Made by a program: the position numbers and the translations under genes. Source: Nostoc sp. LPT (GTDB taxonomy: Bacteria; Cyanobacteriota; Cyanobacteriia; Cyanobacteriales; Nostocaceae). Taken from it: DNA of 64,000 bases. This document shows positions 1-7,894 of this stretch, one piece after another (position 1 is the first letter of the stretch; every line of letters begins with the position of its first letter). The notes beneath the pieces were generated by a model. That model was not told the origin of the DNA and did not search any database. It saw only the letters and a program-made list of their open reading frames with translations. The stretch covers positions 1 to 64,000 of the forward strand of contig NZ_JABXKF010000090.1 of the NCBI RefSeq assembly GCF_017115165.1, written 5' to 3'.

Positions 1-954
1 ACAAGGTTAAGATTACAGGATTTCCACTCTTCTCTAGTAAGTTTTGCCACGCTAGATAATTACGGACATCTGCCCTATGAAAAACAGCAACAAATGCTAT
101 GGGAATTAGGACAAATTAAAATTGGGGTAGGAACTTTAGTAGCAACTAATGAACGAATACAACAAGCAATTGAACCGAGCGTTACTGAGTTGAGTAATTG
201 GCTAAAACAGAAACAACCTAACATTCATGTAGATGAAACACCTTGGTCGGTTAAAGGAATCAAAGAATGGTTATGGGTAGTTGCCAATTCTGATTTCTGC
301 CTGTTTACTGCGGCTGATACTCGCTCTAGAACTGAATTAGAAGCAATTTTAGGGACTAAATATACAGGTGTACTCAGCAGTGACGATTTTAGTGTTTACA
401 ATGGCTATCAAGCTGTTGCTCAACAGAAATGTTTGGCTCATCTACGTCGTCACTTCAAAAAATTAATTCAACTTCCAGGTCTTCACAACCAAGCTATTGG
501 TGAAGTATTTGTTGATTTAATTGATGAAGCTTTTAGAAATTACGCCCAATGGTTTGAGACTCTTGACTGCGCCAGTTACAACCATTGGGTCAATCAATTC
601 AAGTCCAAGTTGCAATCCTCTGTCGAGCAATGGATTAACAAGGCTTGCGCTATGGCTGGAAACCTTTTACGTTCTTTGCGCGATAAAGCAAGCCAATGGT
701 GGTATTTCCTTGATCATCCGGAAGTTCCTCCTGATAATAATCAGGCCGAACGATCGCTGCGTTTGGCTGTGACAAAACGTAAGGTAAGTGGTGGTTCTGG
801 TTCGATGGAGCGGTTTTGTCATACTGCCAATTTGTTGACGGTGGTTCAAACCTGTCGTCGTCAAGGTAGGAAGGCAATTGATTTTTTTGCACAAGCTCTA
901 ATTGCTGACTCTAATAATTATCAGTCTCGTCCTTCTTTGCTTCTGCAATTTTAG
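1..954 (+). CDS. IS66-family transposase (C-terminal part, 5' end outside window)
   Basis: This is the DDE transposase of an IS66-type insertion sequence. The track starts it at the ATG at 94, but the same frame is open back to base 1 (it reads GHLPYEKQQQ just before the ATG), so the gene is simply cut by the window edge. Visible catalytic blocks are DETPW (first Asp), SSDDFSVYNGY followed by CLAHLRRHFKK (second Asp and helix), and NNQAERSLR with the terminal Glu. The C-terminal sequence FCHTANLLTVVQTCRRQG is typical of the family. The stop codon lies only 10 nt from the stop of the convergent O-methyltransferase, so the right end of the element must be very near or inside that gene's 3' end. 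I could not identify a terminal inverted repeat with confidence. Confidence 0.93.
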   Translation, partial: TRLRLQDFHSSLVSFATLDNYGHLPYEKQQQMLWELGQIKIGVGTLVATNERIQQAIEPSVTELSNWLKQKQPNIHVDETPWSVKGIKEWLWVVANSDFCLFTAADTRSRTELEAILGTKYTGVLSSDDFSVYNGYQAVAQQKCLAHLRRHFKKLIQLPGLHNQAIGEVFVDLIDEAFRNYAQWFETLDCASYNHWVNQFKSKLQSSVEQWINKACAMAGNLLRSLRDKASQWWYFLDHPEVPPDNNQAERSLRLAVTKRKVSGGSGSMERFCHTANLLTVVQTCRRQGRKAIDFFAQALIADSNNYQSRPSLLLQF

Positions 955-964
955 ACCTGAATCC

Positions 965-2023
965 TTACCATGGAACAACGCCATTGTTAACTATTTTAAC
1001 TCCTTCAATAATGCTGAAATCCCATTCTGTTGGGCAAACTTTGCTGAGTTTAAACCCTGAAGATTCAAACAAGTCTTTGTATTGGGCTTCAGTTCGCTCC
1101 CTTCCACCAGAGCACATGGCTAACATATTAACATCTCCAAACTTGGTCCAAGAAAACTCATTTCCAGGAGATATTATGCACTCTATGACTAGCAATCGCC
1201 CTTGTTCTTTCATGGCTTGATAACAGCACTTAAGAATGGCGATCGCCTGCTCATCATCCCAATTATGAATAACATGCTTAAGTAAATAAGCATCTCCACC
1301 TGACGGAATAGCCTCAAAAAAGCTGCCCCCTATCAGTTGACAGCGATCGCTAACAGATGCTGTTTCGGGTGAATTTTTGGTCTCATCAATCACTTCTGGG
1401 AGATCGAATAACACCCCGGTCATGGTGGGGTTAGCTTCGAGAATAGCAGCAAGAAAGCTACCTGTGCCACCACCAACGTCAACCAGCTTTGTAATTGACG
1501 AAAAATCATAAGCCGACAATTGTGGAATATGTGCCTCTTTAGCGATCGAAGCGACACCCTGATGGAAGATTTCTGCTGCAACAGGATTTTGCTTGTTGTA
1601 CTGAAACAAATCCATACCATACAAATCTTCAAAGGCACTTTCCCCTGTCTGCACACTATGCATCAAATTTCCCCAGGATTTGTAGTAATGCTCCTCGCCC
1701 CGCATGATTGCCTCATTATGTATAGAGTTAGGCACATTGCTCTGCAAACAATCTGCTAGTGGAGTAAGCTCAAAACATCGCGGTTGTCTCTCAGCAAAAA
1801 TTCCGAGAGCAGCAAGAGCTCGTAACACTCGATAAAGAGAATCACTGTGGGTGTTTGTTGCAGCAGCTAAAGCATCGCAGTGTTGGGAACCATCTTTGAG
1901 CAAATCAGCAATGCCAAGTTTAGCAACAACATAGATACATCGTGAAACCCAGTAGGCGTATACCCATTGTTCCACAGTCAAGGGAGATTGAAACGTGCTA
2001 GGCTTGTAGTCTAATAAAACCAT
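965..2023 (-). CDS. SAM-dependent O-methyltransferase (Methyltransf_2 / winged-helix type)
   Basis: A 352-residue cytosolic O-methyltransferase. The N-terminal 90 or so residues (VYAYWVSRCIYVVAKLGIAD) match the winged-helix dimerisation domain of the hydroxyneurosporene/caffeate-type OMT family. The SAM-binding motif is VDVGGGTGSF near residue 180, and LLKHVIHNWDDEQA carries the catalytic-base His typical of the family. It is the last minus-strand gene of the cluster flank and would methylate a hydroxyl of the product or a precursor. The usual family C-terminus (FSIIEGV) is followed by a short tail, IVNNGVVPW, that runs up to the IS66 transposase stop. This suggests the native stop was lost on IS insertion. 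The start ATG has only a weak purine-rich stretch upstream. Confidence 0.88.
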   Translation of the reverse strand: MVLLDYKPSTFQSPLTVEQWVYAYWVSRCIYVVAKLGIADLLKDGSQHCDALAAATNTHSDSLYRVLRALAALGIFAERQPRCFELTPLADCLQSNVPNSIHNEAIMRGEEHYYKSWGNLMHSVQTGESAFEDLYGMDLFQYNKQNPVAAEIFHQGVASIAKEAHIPQLSAYDFSSITKLVDVGGGTGSFLAAILEANPTMTGVLFDLPEVIDETKNSPETASVSDRCQLIGGSFFEAIPSGGDAYLLKHVIHNWDDEQAIAILKCCYQAMKEQGRLLVIECIISPGNEFSWTKFGDVNMLAMCSGGRERTEAQYKDLFESSGFKLSKVCPTEWDFSIIEGVKIVNNGVVPW

Positions 2024-2125
2024 GATTTTTCTTTAAATTTATTGAGTGTTGCTATTCTCAAAGCATTGCAATTGAATTTACCTTGGCTTCAAGTATTCAG
2101 TTGGGTACAATACAAAGAGATAGCT

Positions 2126-3007
2126 TCAATTCTGATTTTTTAACTTCCAACCTTTTAATATTCTTGCATCAAAACTACGATCGGGAATCAATTTTTTTAG
2201 CATTAAATTAAGTACTAGAAATATCTGTCCTTTAGACAAGAAATAACGTGTTTTGGGTTTACTAGCTTCCAGAGCCTCTAGAATTGCACTTGCAACTTGT
2301 TCAGGTGGCATTCCTGTGCGATTTGATGTAATCAAACCCTCGACAAAAAATTTGTAGGCATCACCATACATAGCTTTAGCTTCAGGTGACATATTGGCAA
2401 AATTTTTCTGAAAGCTTTCTTCCACTTTATCAGGGGCAGCTGAAGCAATCGAGCCTGGTTCAACCAAAATAACTTCAATTCCCCAAGGTTCTAACTCCAT
2501 TCTGAGAGCGTCTGTAAATGCTCCCAATGCAAACTTGGAAGCACACAAGGCAGAGATAAATGGTAGAGAAATCTGACTGCCGACTGAGCCAATGTTGACT
2601 ATCCGACCTTTGGCTTTTCGGATTAATGGTAAAAATGCCTGTGTAACTGCTATTTGCCCGAAAACATTAACTTCAAATTGCCATCTCAGGTCGTCAATTG
2701 AAACATACTCAATAGGCCCGTCCACCAATAAACCCGCATTGTTCACTAATCCAACCAATCCTCGATTGCCAACAGATTTTGAAACAATGTCGGCGGCAAA
2801 TTTAATTTCTTCTGCTTTAGTAACATCCATCAAGATAGGTGTCAAACTTCCAGATTTATACTCCTGTCTCAGTGATTCAGCATCCTTCTCCTGACGAACT
2901 GTAGCAAAGACCTGATATCCTTGTTTCTCAAGTAGGCTCGCTGCTGCTCGACCTACTCCTGTCGATGTTCCTGTAATCAAAACAGCACCTTTTTCTCCCT
3001 GAACCAT
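2126..3007 (-). CDS. Short-chain dehydrogenase/reductase lacking the catalytic Tyr
   Basis: A classical SDR of the retinol-dehydrogenase-like group (about 293 residues). The Rossmann motif is LITGTSTGVGRA, followed by VNNAG (structural and catalytic Asn) and the catalytic-Ser strand NIGSVGS. The segment that should read YxxxK reads LCASK: the Tyr position is a TTG codon (2546-2548) while the Lys is kept. Either the protein has lost oxidoreductase activity or it uses another acid. The track starts at 3022, but the ATG at 3007 has GAGGG 8 nt upstream and gives a conventional N-terminus (MVQGEKGAVLITG), so I prefer it. The gene is co-directional with the cluster and probably a tailoring or accessory function; its substrate is unknown. 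Confidence 0.85.
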   Translation of the reverse strand: MVQGEKGAVLITGTSTGVGRAAASLLEKQGYQVFATVRQEKDAESLRQEYKSGSLTPILMDVTKAEEIKFAADIVSKSVGNRGLVGLVNNAGLLVDGPIEYVSIDDLRWQFEVNVFGQIAVTQAFLPLIRKAKGRIVNIGSVGSQISLPFISALCASKFALGAFTDALRMELEPWGIEVILVEPGSIASAAPDKVEESFQKNFANMSPEAKAMYGDAYKFFVEGLITSNRTGMPPEQVASAILEALEASKPKTRYFLSKGQIFLVLNLMLKKLIPDRSFDARILKGWKLKNQN

Positions 3008-3015
3008 TTTTGTGA

Positions 3016-3020
3016 CCCTC
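3016..3020 (-). promoter_or_regulatory. Shine-Dalgarno that decides the SDR start
   Basis: On the minus strand GAGGG lies 8 nt upstream of the ATG at 3007. The alternative ATG at 3022 has no such sequence in front of it. Confidence 0.5.
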
Positions 3021-3081
3021 ATAATTGGTAGGACATTTATTTATTTGCAAGATAAAAATTCAAAAAAATCATTATATTTTT

Positions 3082-4467
3082 TCATATAATTGTATTTATG
3101 GTATTTTTTATTTGCATTTTAGTAAAGTAATTAAACTCTTTTGCTGTTAATTTAAGTGCAATTAATATAATTAGAGTGTCTGTCAATATTATTCCATAAT
3201 ATATACCACTTAAACCCATTAAAATTGAGAATATTGTTACACTTGGAATAAATAAAATTAAACTTCTTAAAATAACTATTACAGCAACTATTTTCCCTTT
3301 ACCTATAGATTGAAAGAGAACTACACCATAGGAAATGAATGGCATTAATGGTATCAATAAATTAAAAATACGAAAGTGAAGTAAATCATCATTAGTAAAA
3401 GTAAGGTTTGGCAACAGCAAGCCTAGAAACGTTTGTGGAAATAATTGTAGAGGCAGCCAAAATAATGTTAACAAAGCAATGACACCAATTATAAAAGTTA
3501 AATAAGCTTTTTTAAGCCTATCGTAATTTATGGCTCCATAATTTATGCCTATCACAGGTTGTAAGGCTTGCGTAAAACCATTTAAGGGAATGAATGCTAA
3601 TAAAGTTAATGTCTGTGTAGCTCCGAACAAGGCTATATCATTCTGTGTTCCATAATGAGAGATGGATTGAAAAACTACAAAACTTTGAATTAAGCTCATA
3701 AATGGAGTCAGTAGTTCTGAGATTCCTACTGATAAAATATCGGGTAGTAAATCTCTTGCTAGAACCAATTTTATCGGATGAACTGGGATAGAACTTTTCC
3801 CAGAAATAAAATAGGTTAATATGAGAACACAGTAAACAAACATTGCAATAACTGTAGCGAGGGCTAATCCCCGAATTCCCCAGTGAAATATACTAATAAA
3901 TATGCTATTTAAGATAATATTAATGATAAGAAAAATAGCAGCAAATATCATACATAGTTTTAGTTTACCTTCAGATTTGATCAGATGGTTAGCAGAAACC
4001 CCTATGATACAAAACACTGAACCAAGCATATAAGTCTTAAAAAATTCTGCTCCATCTGAGGCAACTTCACCACTTCCTCCCATGAATACAACTAATTTTT
4101 CACCAAAACTGTAGCCAATGATTGTCAGCGCAAAGGAGATAACAACACCCATTACTATTAAGTTGCCAAATATTTTGGACTGAGTTTTGATATCTCCAGA
4201 ACCAATAGCTCGACTGAGAACAGAAGCAGAACCTACTCCAACTAAATAAGCAGAACCAGCCATAAGAGAAGTTAGTGGTAAAGCAAGAGATATACCAGCG
4301 ACAGCAGTTTCACCAATCAGTCGTCCTGCAAATAAAGCATCAACAAAAGTGCTTGAGCTTAGTAGCACCGTTCCTAAAATACCAGGAGTTGATAACTTGA
4401 ACATCAGTTTAATGAGATTGCCTTGGAGGATCTCATTTGTCACTTGAGATTGTTTTTGGGAAGTCAT
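3082..4467 (-). CDS. MATE-family efflux transporter
   Basis: An inner-membrane multidrug/toxin-extrusion type exporter of about 461 residues with roughly twelve hydrophobic helices in two homologous halves. The N-terminal half has the family signature region TPGILGTVLLSSSTFVDALFAG; the second half repeats the pattern at ALFGATQTLTLLAFIPLNGF. It probably exports the cluster's product by cation antiport, as MATE genes in other cyanobacterial NRPS clusters are thought to do (inference). The track starts at a TTG (4500) inside the upstream gene. The ATG at 4467, 10 nt after that gene's stop, is the simpler start. The gene looks clearly more AT-rich than its neighbours, which may reflect separate origin or membrane-protein codon content. 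Confidence 0.9.
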   Translation of the reverse strand: MTSQKQSQVTNEILQGNLIKLMFKLSTPGILGTVLLSSSTFVDALFAGRLIGETAVAGISLALPLTSLMAGSAYLVGVGSASVLSRAIGSGDIKTQSKIFGNLIVMGVVISFALTIIGYSFGEKLVVFMGGSGEVASDGAEFFKTYMLGSVFCIIGVSANHLIKSEGKLKLCMIFAAIFLIINIILNSIFISIFHWGIRGLALATVIAMFVYCVLILTYFISGKSSIPVHPIKLVLARDLLPDILSVGISELLTPFMSLIQSFVVFQSISHYGTQNDIALFGATQTLTLLAFIPLNGFTQALQPVIGINYGAINYDRLKKAYLTFIIGVIALLTLFWLPLQLFPQTFLGLLLPNLTFTNDDLLHFRIFNLLIPLMPFISYGVVLFQSIGKGKIVAVIVILRSLILFIPSVTIFSILMGLSGIYYGIILTDTLIILIALKLTAKEFNYFTKMQIKNTINTII

Positions 4468-4477
4468 TTTTAGGTTC

Positions 4478-5524
4478 TTAGCTTGATGCTGTTGACTCAA
4501 CTTTGACCAAACGGCTAACGCAATACTGCTTCACCGCTTTCAACTCCATTTCTTTTCCAGAGTTAAGTGTGCTGATGACCTCACCACTGGCTTCAACTCT
4601 GGCTTCATAGGCACCAGATACGCTGCCATCTGGGACAGCAAAATCAATACGAACTTCTGCCCAATCGACCTCTTGTCCTTGAGCAACTTCTTCAATAGCA
4701 AGTACTTTGCCAGTTTTCAAGTAGTCAAGCCAAGTCCAACCCAATTGTGTCCAGATTTCGCGCTCGGCAATTTGCTCAAACTTGGTTAAACCCGTCCATC
4801 CTCGGTAGAATTTATGCAAGTCTGCAACTAAACCATTTCTATTTACCAGTAAATCAAGGGTTTCAGGTTCTAAATGTCCCCACAAGCATCCTTGGGGTAA
4901 ATCAACTAAGGTGGGGGCGAATTGATGACCGCCAAAGTGAGTTGTTTGCCATACTCTTAAATTTCCGTTGGCAGCAGGAGCATATTCCTTTCGTAATCGG
5001 CGATATAGGGGAGTCCCAAATCTGCCACAAGCAAGATCAACTTGAGCATGTGTGCAAACCATCAGTTCGCGAATGTGACTGGTTTGTTGCTGATACTGCT
5101 GAAATTCTGATACATTGTTGGGCTGTTGTATCAACTGTTTCAATATTGCCGTTACTAAAGTAATTGCTTGTTCCTCTGGGAGAACAAACTCTTGTTTCTC
5201 AAACTGAGAAAAGAGTTTGGCAGGACGATAGTAGTACAGCACGCGGGTAAAGCCTGGGCGAGAGTACTCGCGATCGGGAGCAATTAGCATTGGTCTGATG
5301 TTAATTCTATGCTTGACGATGACCTCTTCAAAAAAATCTATTAATGCCTTGATTGTTAGATTTTTATCAAAAATATCTTCCGGCCAAGGTTGGGGAATTT
5401 CCATAATCAACCAGTGGTCACAAGTACCTGCTGTACCAATGGGGTCTTCTCCGTTAGCTTTGGAAACCTGTGAACAAAAACGACAATCTTTGATGGGTAG
5501 TTGATCGGTCTGTTGAGTTTGCAA
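4478..5524 (-). CDS. Sucrase/ferredoxin-like family protein
   Basis: A 348-residue protein of the sucrase/ferredoxin-like family (Pfam Sucrase_ferredoxin-like type). The N-terminal CRFCSQVSKANGEDPIGTA and the C-terminal half with HAQVDLACGRFGTPLYRRL and THFGGHQFAPT resemble thioredoxin-fold 2Fe-2S ferredoxins with Cys/His ligands. Two P450 genes lie nearby on the same strand, so a role as an electron-transfer partner is attractive but is only inference. The start is a TTG preceded by a strong AGGAG at 8 nt; the first in-frame Met (in LIMEIP) is about 47 residues in and would remove conserved sequence. It is spaced 10 nt from the downstream MATE gene, so the two are probably co-translated. Confidence 0.8.
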   Translation of the reverse strand: MQTQQTDQLPIKDCRFCSQVSKANGEDPIGTAGTCDHWLIMEIPQPWPEDIFDKNLTIKALIDFFEEVIVKHRINIRPMLIAPDREYSRPGFTRVLYYYRPAKLFSQFEKQEFVLPEEQAITLVTAILKQLIQQPNNVSEFQQYQQQTSHIRELMVCTHAQVDLACGRFGTPLYRRLRKEYAPAANGNLRVWQTTHFGGHQFAPTLVDLPQGCLWGHLEPETLDLLVNRNGLVADLHKFYRGWTGLTKFEQIAEREIWTQLGWTWLDYLKTGKVLAIEEVAQGQEVDWAEVRIDFAVPDGSVSGAYEARVEASGEVISTLNSGKEMELKAVKQYCVSRLVKVESTASS

Positions 5525-5532
5525 TTTAATCG

Positions 5533-5537
5533 CTCCT
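5533..5537 (-). promoter_or_regulatory. Shine-Dalgarno for a TTG start
   Basis: AGGAG on the minus strand, 8 nt before the TTG at 5524-5522. It supports a non-ATG start for the sucrase/ferredoxin-like gene. Confidence 0.6.
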
Positions 5538-5686
5538 GAAAAAAGATTGGGGCATGTTTCTTAAATCCAAGCCCTGATAATTAATCATTCATAATTCCCA
5601 AAAAATTATGCGTTCAATCAAACTAAATCTATTTCTTAATCAAGTCCTAATTTCTTTTGCAAACGACTATAAGAAAGAAGGATGAA

Positions 5687-6416
5687 TTAGTCTAAAATCT
5701 TAGCTATGGTAGTGAATACCTGCCGTCGATTATCTTTGAATTCGCGGCGACCGTGCATAAATCTCGAATTATCGATCATAGCTAGATCGCCTGCTTGCCA
5801 CGATATTTCTTGGGTAAATTTGTCGTAAAGTTTCTCAAGTTCATCGGCAACTTCCTCATGAAGCTTTGAACCATCTTCAAAAATTTCCATCCAAAACTTG
5901 CTTACAATCATCAATGGTTTCACCACCGTCAATCCATTGATTTAACATATCTAATGGCAAATGTTCAAAAGTAAATTTTAGTTTTTTCTCAACAAATAAC
6001 TGTTTCAGATGTTGGCTCATTTCCTTCCATAGTTGCACACCGTCCCAAAATAGAGTTTCGCCTCCTTCTTGTGCAGGCGTTTTACAGCAAAACCAAATAA
6101 CATCAGGTTGATGAGGACTAGAACCATGCTCGGTATGAGCAGGACTAGCACCCATTCCGTTATCTACTGAATTAACAAAATCAACCGAGTCAATACTTGT
6201 TTTCGTAGGATCTTTAAGGTAGCTATAACTGAATTTTTCAGAAAATTCTTTCATCAGCATGGGAGTTACCCCAAAACCTCGAAAAAGAACAACTCCAGAT
6301 GACTTGAATAGCTCAAGAATTTCCGCTTTAGAAAGACGTAAAATATCTTCACAATCGTTAGTACTGTATACTATTTTTCCTGTTCCTGTTCCTAATGACT
6401 CGATTTTACTAATCAT
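5687..6416 (-). pseudogene. TauD/TfdA-type Fe(II)/2-oxoglutarate dioxygenase, frameshifted and internally deleted
   Basis: Two overlapping ORFs (5877-6416 and 5687-5932) together make one dioxygenase. The N-terminal piece has SSGVVLFRGFGV, the Fe-binding AHTEHG and CCKTPAQEGGETLFWDG. The C-terminal piece has WQAGDLAMIDNSRFMHGRR with the distal His and the 2-oxoglutarate Arg. The frame changes by +1 near a run of five T (TTT TGA). In addition, the stretch between the helix after LFVEKKLKF and EDGSKL is only about 35 residues. The equivalent stretch of the TauD domain encoded at 61073-63655 is about 100 residues, so about 60 residues of the barrel seem to be missing. I therefore call it a decayed gene rather than a sequencing slip. 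It may once have hydroxylated an amino acid on the assembly line. Confidence 0.75.
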
Positions 6417-6478
6417 GGGTTTTATTTAGTATTTTTTGAGATTAACATTGTAATTTCTTACCGCAAGACAAACGCATC

Positions 6479-7861
6479 TTACGCTGAATTAGCAACGAAC
6501 TGCTGTGGCTTTGTTGAGCGTGGACGTTCACCAAGCAGAATCATTTTTAAGCCACTAGCAGGGGGATAGTTAACACCTATAGCCTTGGGTTTTTCTACTC
6601 TTTTTTCATGGGCTAGTGCTAGTTGATAACGACAGAGAATTGTTGCTAAGACTAGCTTCATTTCAAAAAGTGCTAACACCTCACCCGGACAGCGGCGAGC
6701 ACCACCCCCAAATGGGAGAAATTCATAGGGAGAGTATTGTCTCTCCAGAAACCGTTCTGGTTTGAATTCCTTCGGTTGTGGGTATAAGTCCTCACGCTGA
6801 TGTGTCAGATAGATACAGCCTCTGGTGACTGTATCTGGACTCAATTCATAGCCCATCACCTCAATTGGTGCTTCTACCAGCCGTGGAAATGTGACTACCT
6901 GAGTCGGGTAAATTCGTAGTGCTTCATGACAGACAGCACTGAGGTAGGGTAGCGCAGCAATAGCCATAGGATCTGCGGATTGACCAAGAGTATCAAGTTC
7001 TGCTAGCAATCGATCGCGAACATCTTTTGAACGGTGAATCCAGTACAATGACCAAGTTATGGCAGTGGCTGACGCATCCTGACCACCCAGTAATAATGAT
7101 GGAAACAAATCCCGTATATCCTCATCGGTCATTGGTTGACCCGTTTCATCACGGGCAAAGAGTAGTTCTGAGAGGACATCGGTGCGAGTAGGATCTACTT
7201 GCGATCGCCTTTGTGCAATTTCAGCATAGAGTAGTTTATCAAACTGTTGTTGCAGATCAAGCCAATATCCCCAAGGAGTCCAACGACCTAAATCTTTTTG
7301 CAGAAAGGGATAGGACAGAGATAACCCCAGCCAGCGAGACCGGGAAAAACTTAATAAATTGGAAAGTAGTTGCCGAAATTGTTCATAACGCTCTCCCTCA
7401 GATAAACCAAACAAAGCTTGCAGTATTACCTCTAGGGTAATTTTTTGCACAGTCGGGTAGGCAACAAAAGCTTGGCCTCGCGCCAGATCATTGATGATTT
7501 TTTCTGTCACTTGACAGATACGCTGCCCGTATAGCTGTACCCGAGTCCCATGCATGGGAGGCATCAACAACTGACGGCGATGCTTATGGCGCAAGCCATC
7601 AAGCATAAGTAACCCATTGTTTCCCACTAGAGCCGCACCGCCTTGGTTCAACTTCCCAGAAGCTTTAATCTCTTTGGCACTGGTAAAAATCTGTTTTATC
7701 CCCTGTGGGTTACTGACGATAACTAAAGGTGTAGAACCAGCCATAATAGTGAAAATATCACCATAGCGATCGCTCATAGCATCCATGAAGCCAAGGGGAT
7801 CGGTCTTAAATTGACGATTCAGCAACCGGGGAGAAGTTTTTGGTCCATCTGGTAGTTTCAT
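6479..7861 (-). CDS. Cytochrome P450 (CYP110-like), copy 1
   Basis: A 460-residue soluble bacterial P450. The N-terminal LPDGPKTSPRLLNRQF is the proline-rich start of cyanobacterial CYP110-like enzymes. The K-helix ExxR is EALR, and the heme-thiolate loop is FLPFGGGARRCPG. The I-helix reads LLGGQDASATA, so the usual acid-alcohol Thr (AGxET/DT) is Ala followed by Ser. It is adjacent to and clearly paralogous with the P450 at 7895-9271 (shared I-helix variant, shared LYWIHR, similar length), a tandem duplication followed by divergence. It would act as a late hydroxylase or epoxidase on the released or carrier-bound product. A reductase partner is not encoded here unless the ferredoxin-like gene serves. 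Confidence 0.92.
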   Translation of the reverse strand: MKLPDGPKTSPRLLNRQFKTDPLGFMDAMSDRYGDIFTIMAGSTPLVIVSNPQGIKQIFTSAKEIKASGKLNQGGAALVGNNGLLMLDGLRHKHRRQLLMPPMHGTRVQLYGQRICQVTEKIINDLARGQAFVAYPTVQKITLEVILQALFGLSEGERYEQFRQLLSNLLSFSRSRWLGLSLSYPFLQKDLGRWTPWGYWLDLQQQFDKLLYAEIAQRRSQVDPTRTDVLSELLFARDETGQPMTDEDIRDLFPSLLLGGQDASATAITWSLYWIHRSKDVRDRLLAELDTLGQSADPMAIAALPYLSAVCHEALRIYPTQVVTFPRLVEAPIEVMGYELSPDTVTRGCIYLTHQREDLYPQPKEFKPERFLERQYSPYEFLPFGGGARRCPGEVLALFEMKLVLATILCRYQLALAHEKRVEKPKAIGVNYPPASGLKMILLGERPRSTKPQQFVANSA

Positions 7862-7894
7862 TAGTATTTTTAGGTAAATGTTAAAATATCGCTG

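Noticed and set aside
2592-2894. 100-aa plus-strand ORF
   Set aside because: Antisense to the SDR Rossmann region; shadow ORF.
4747-5163. 138-aa plus-strand ORF
   Set aside because: Antisense to the conserved sucrase/ferredoxin-like gene; no motif and no start signal.
5877-5935. prfB-like programmed +1 frameshift as the sole explanation for the split TauD gene
   Set aside because: The joined product would still lack about 60 residues of the fold, so decay is simpler; kept only as a testable alternative.
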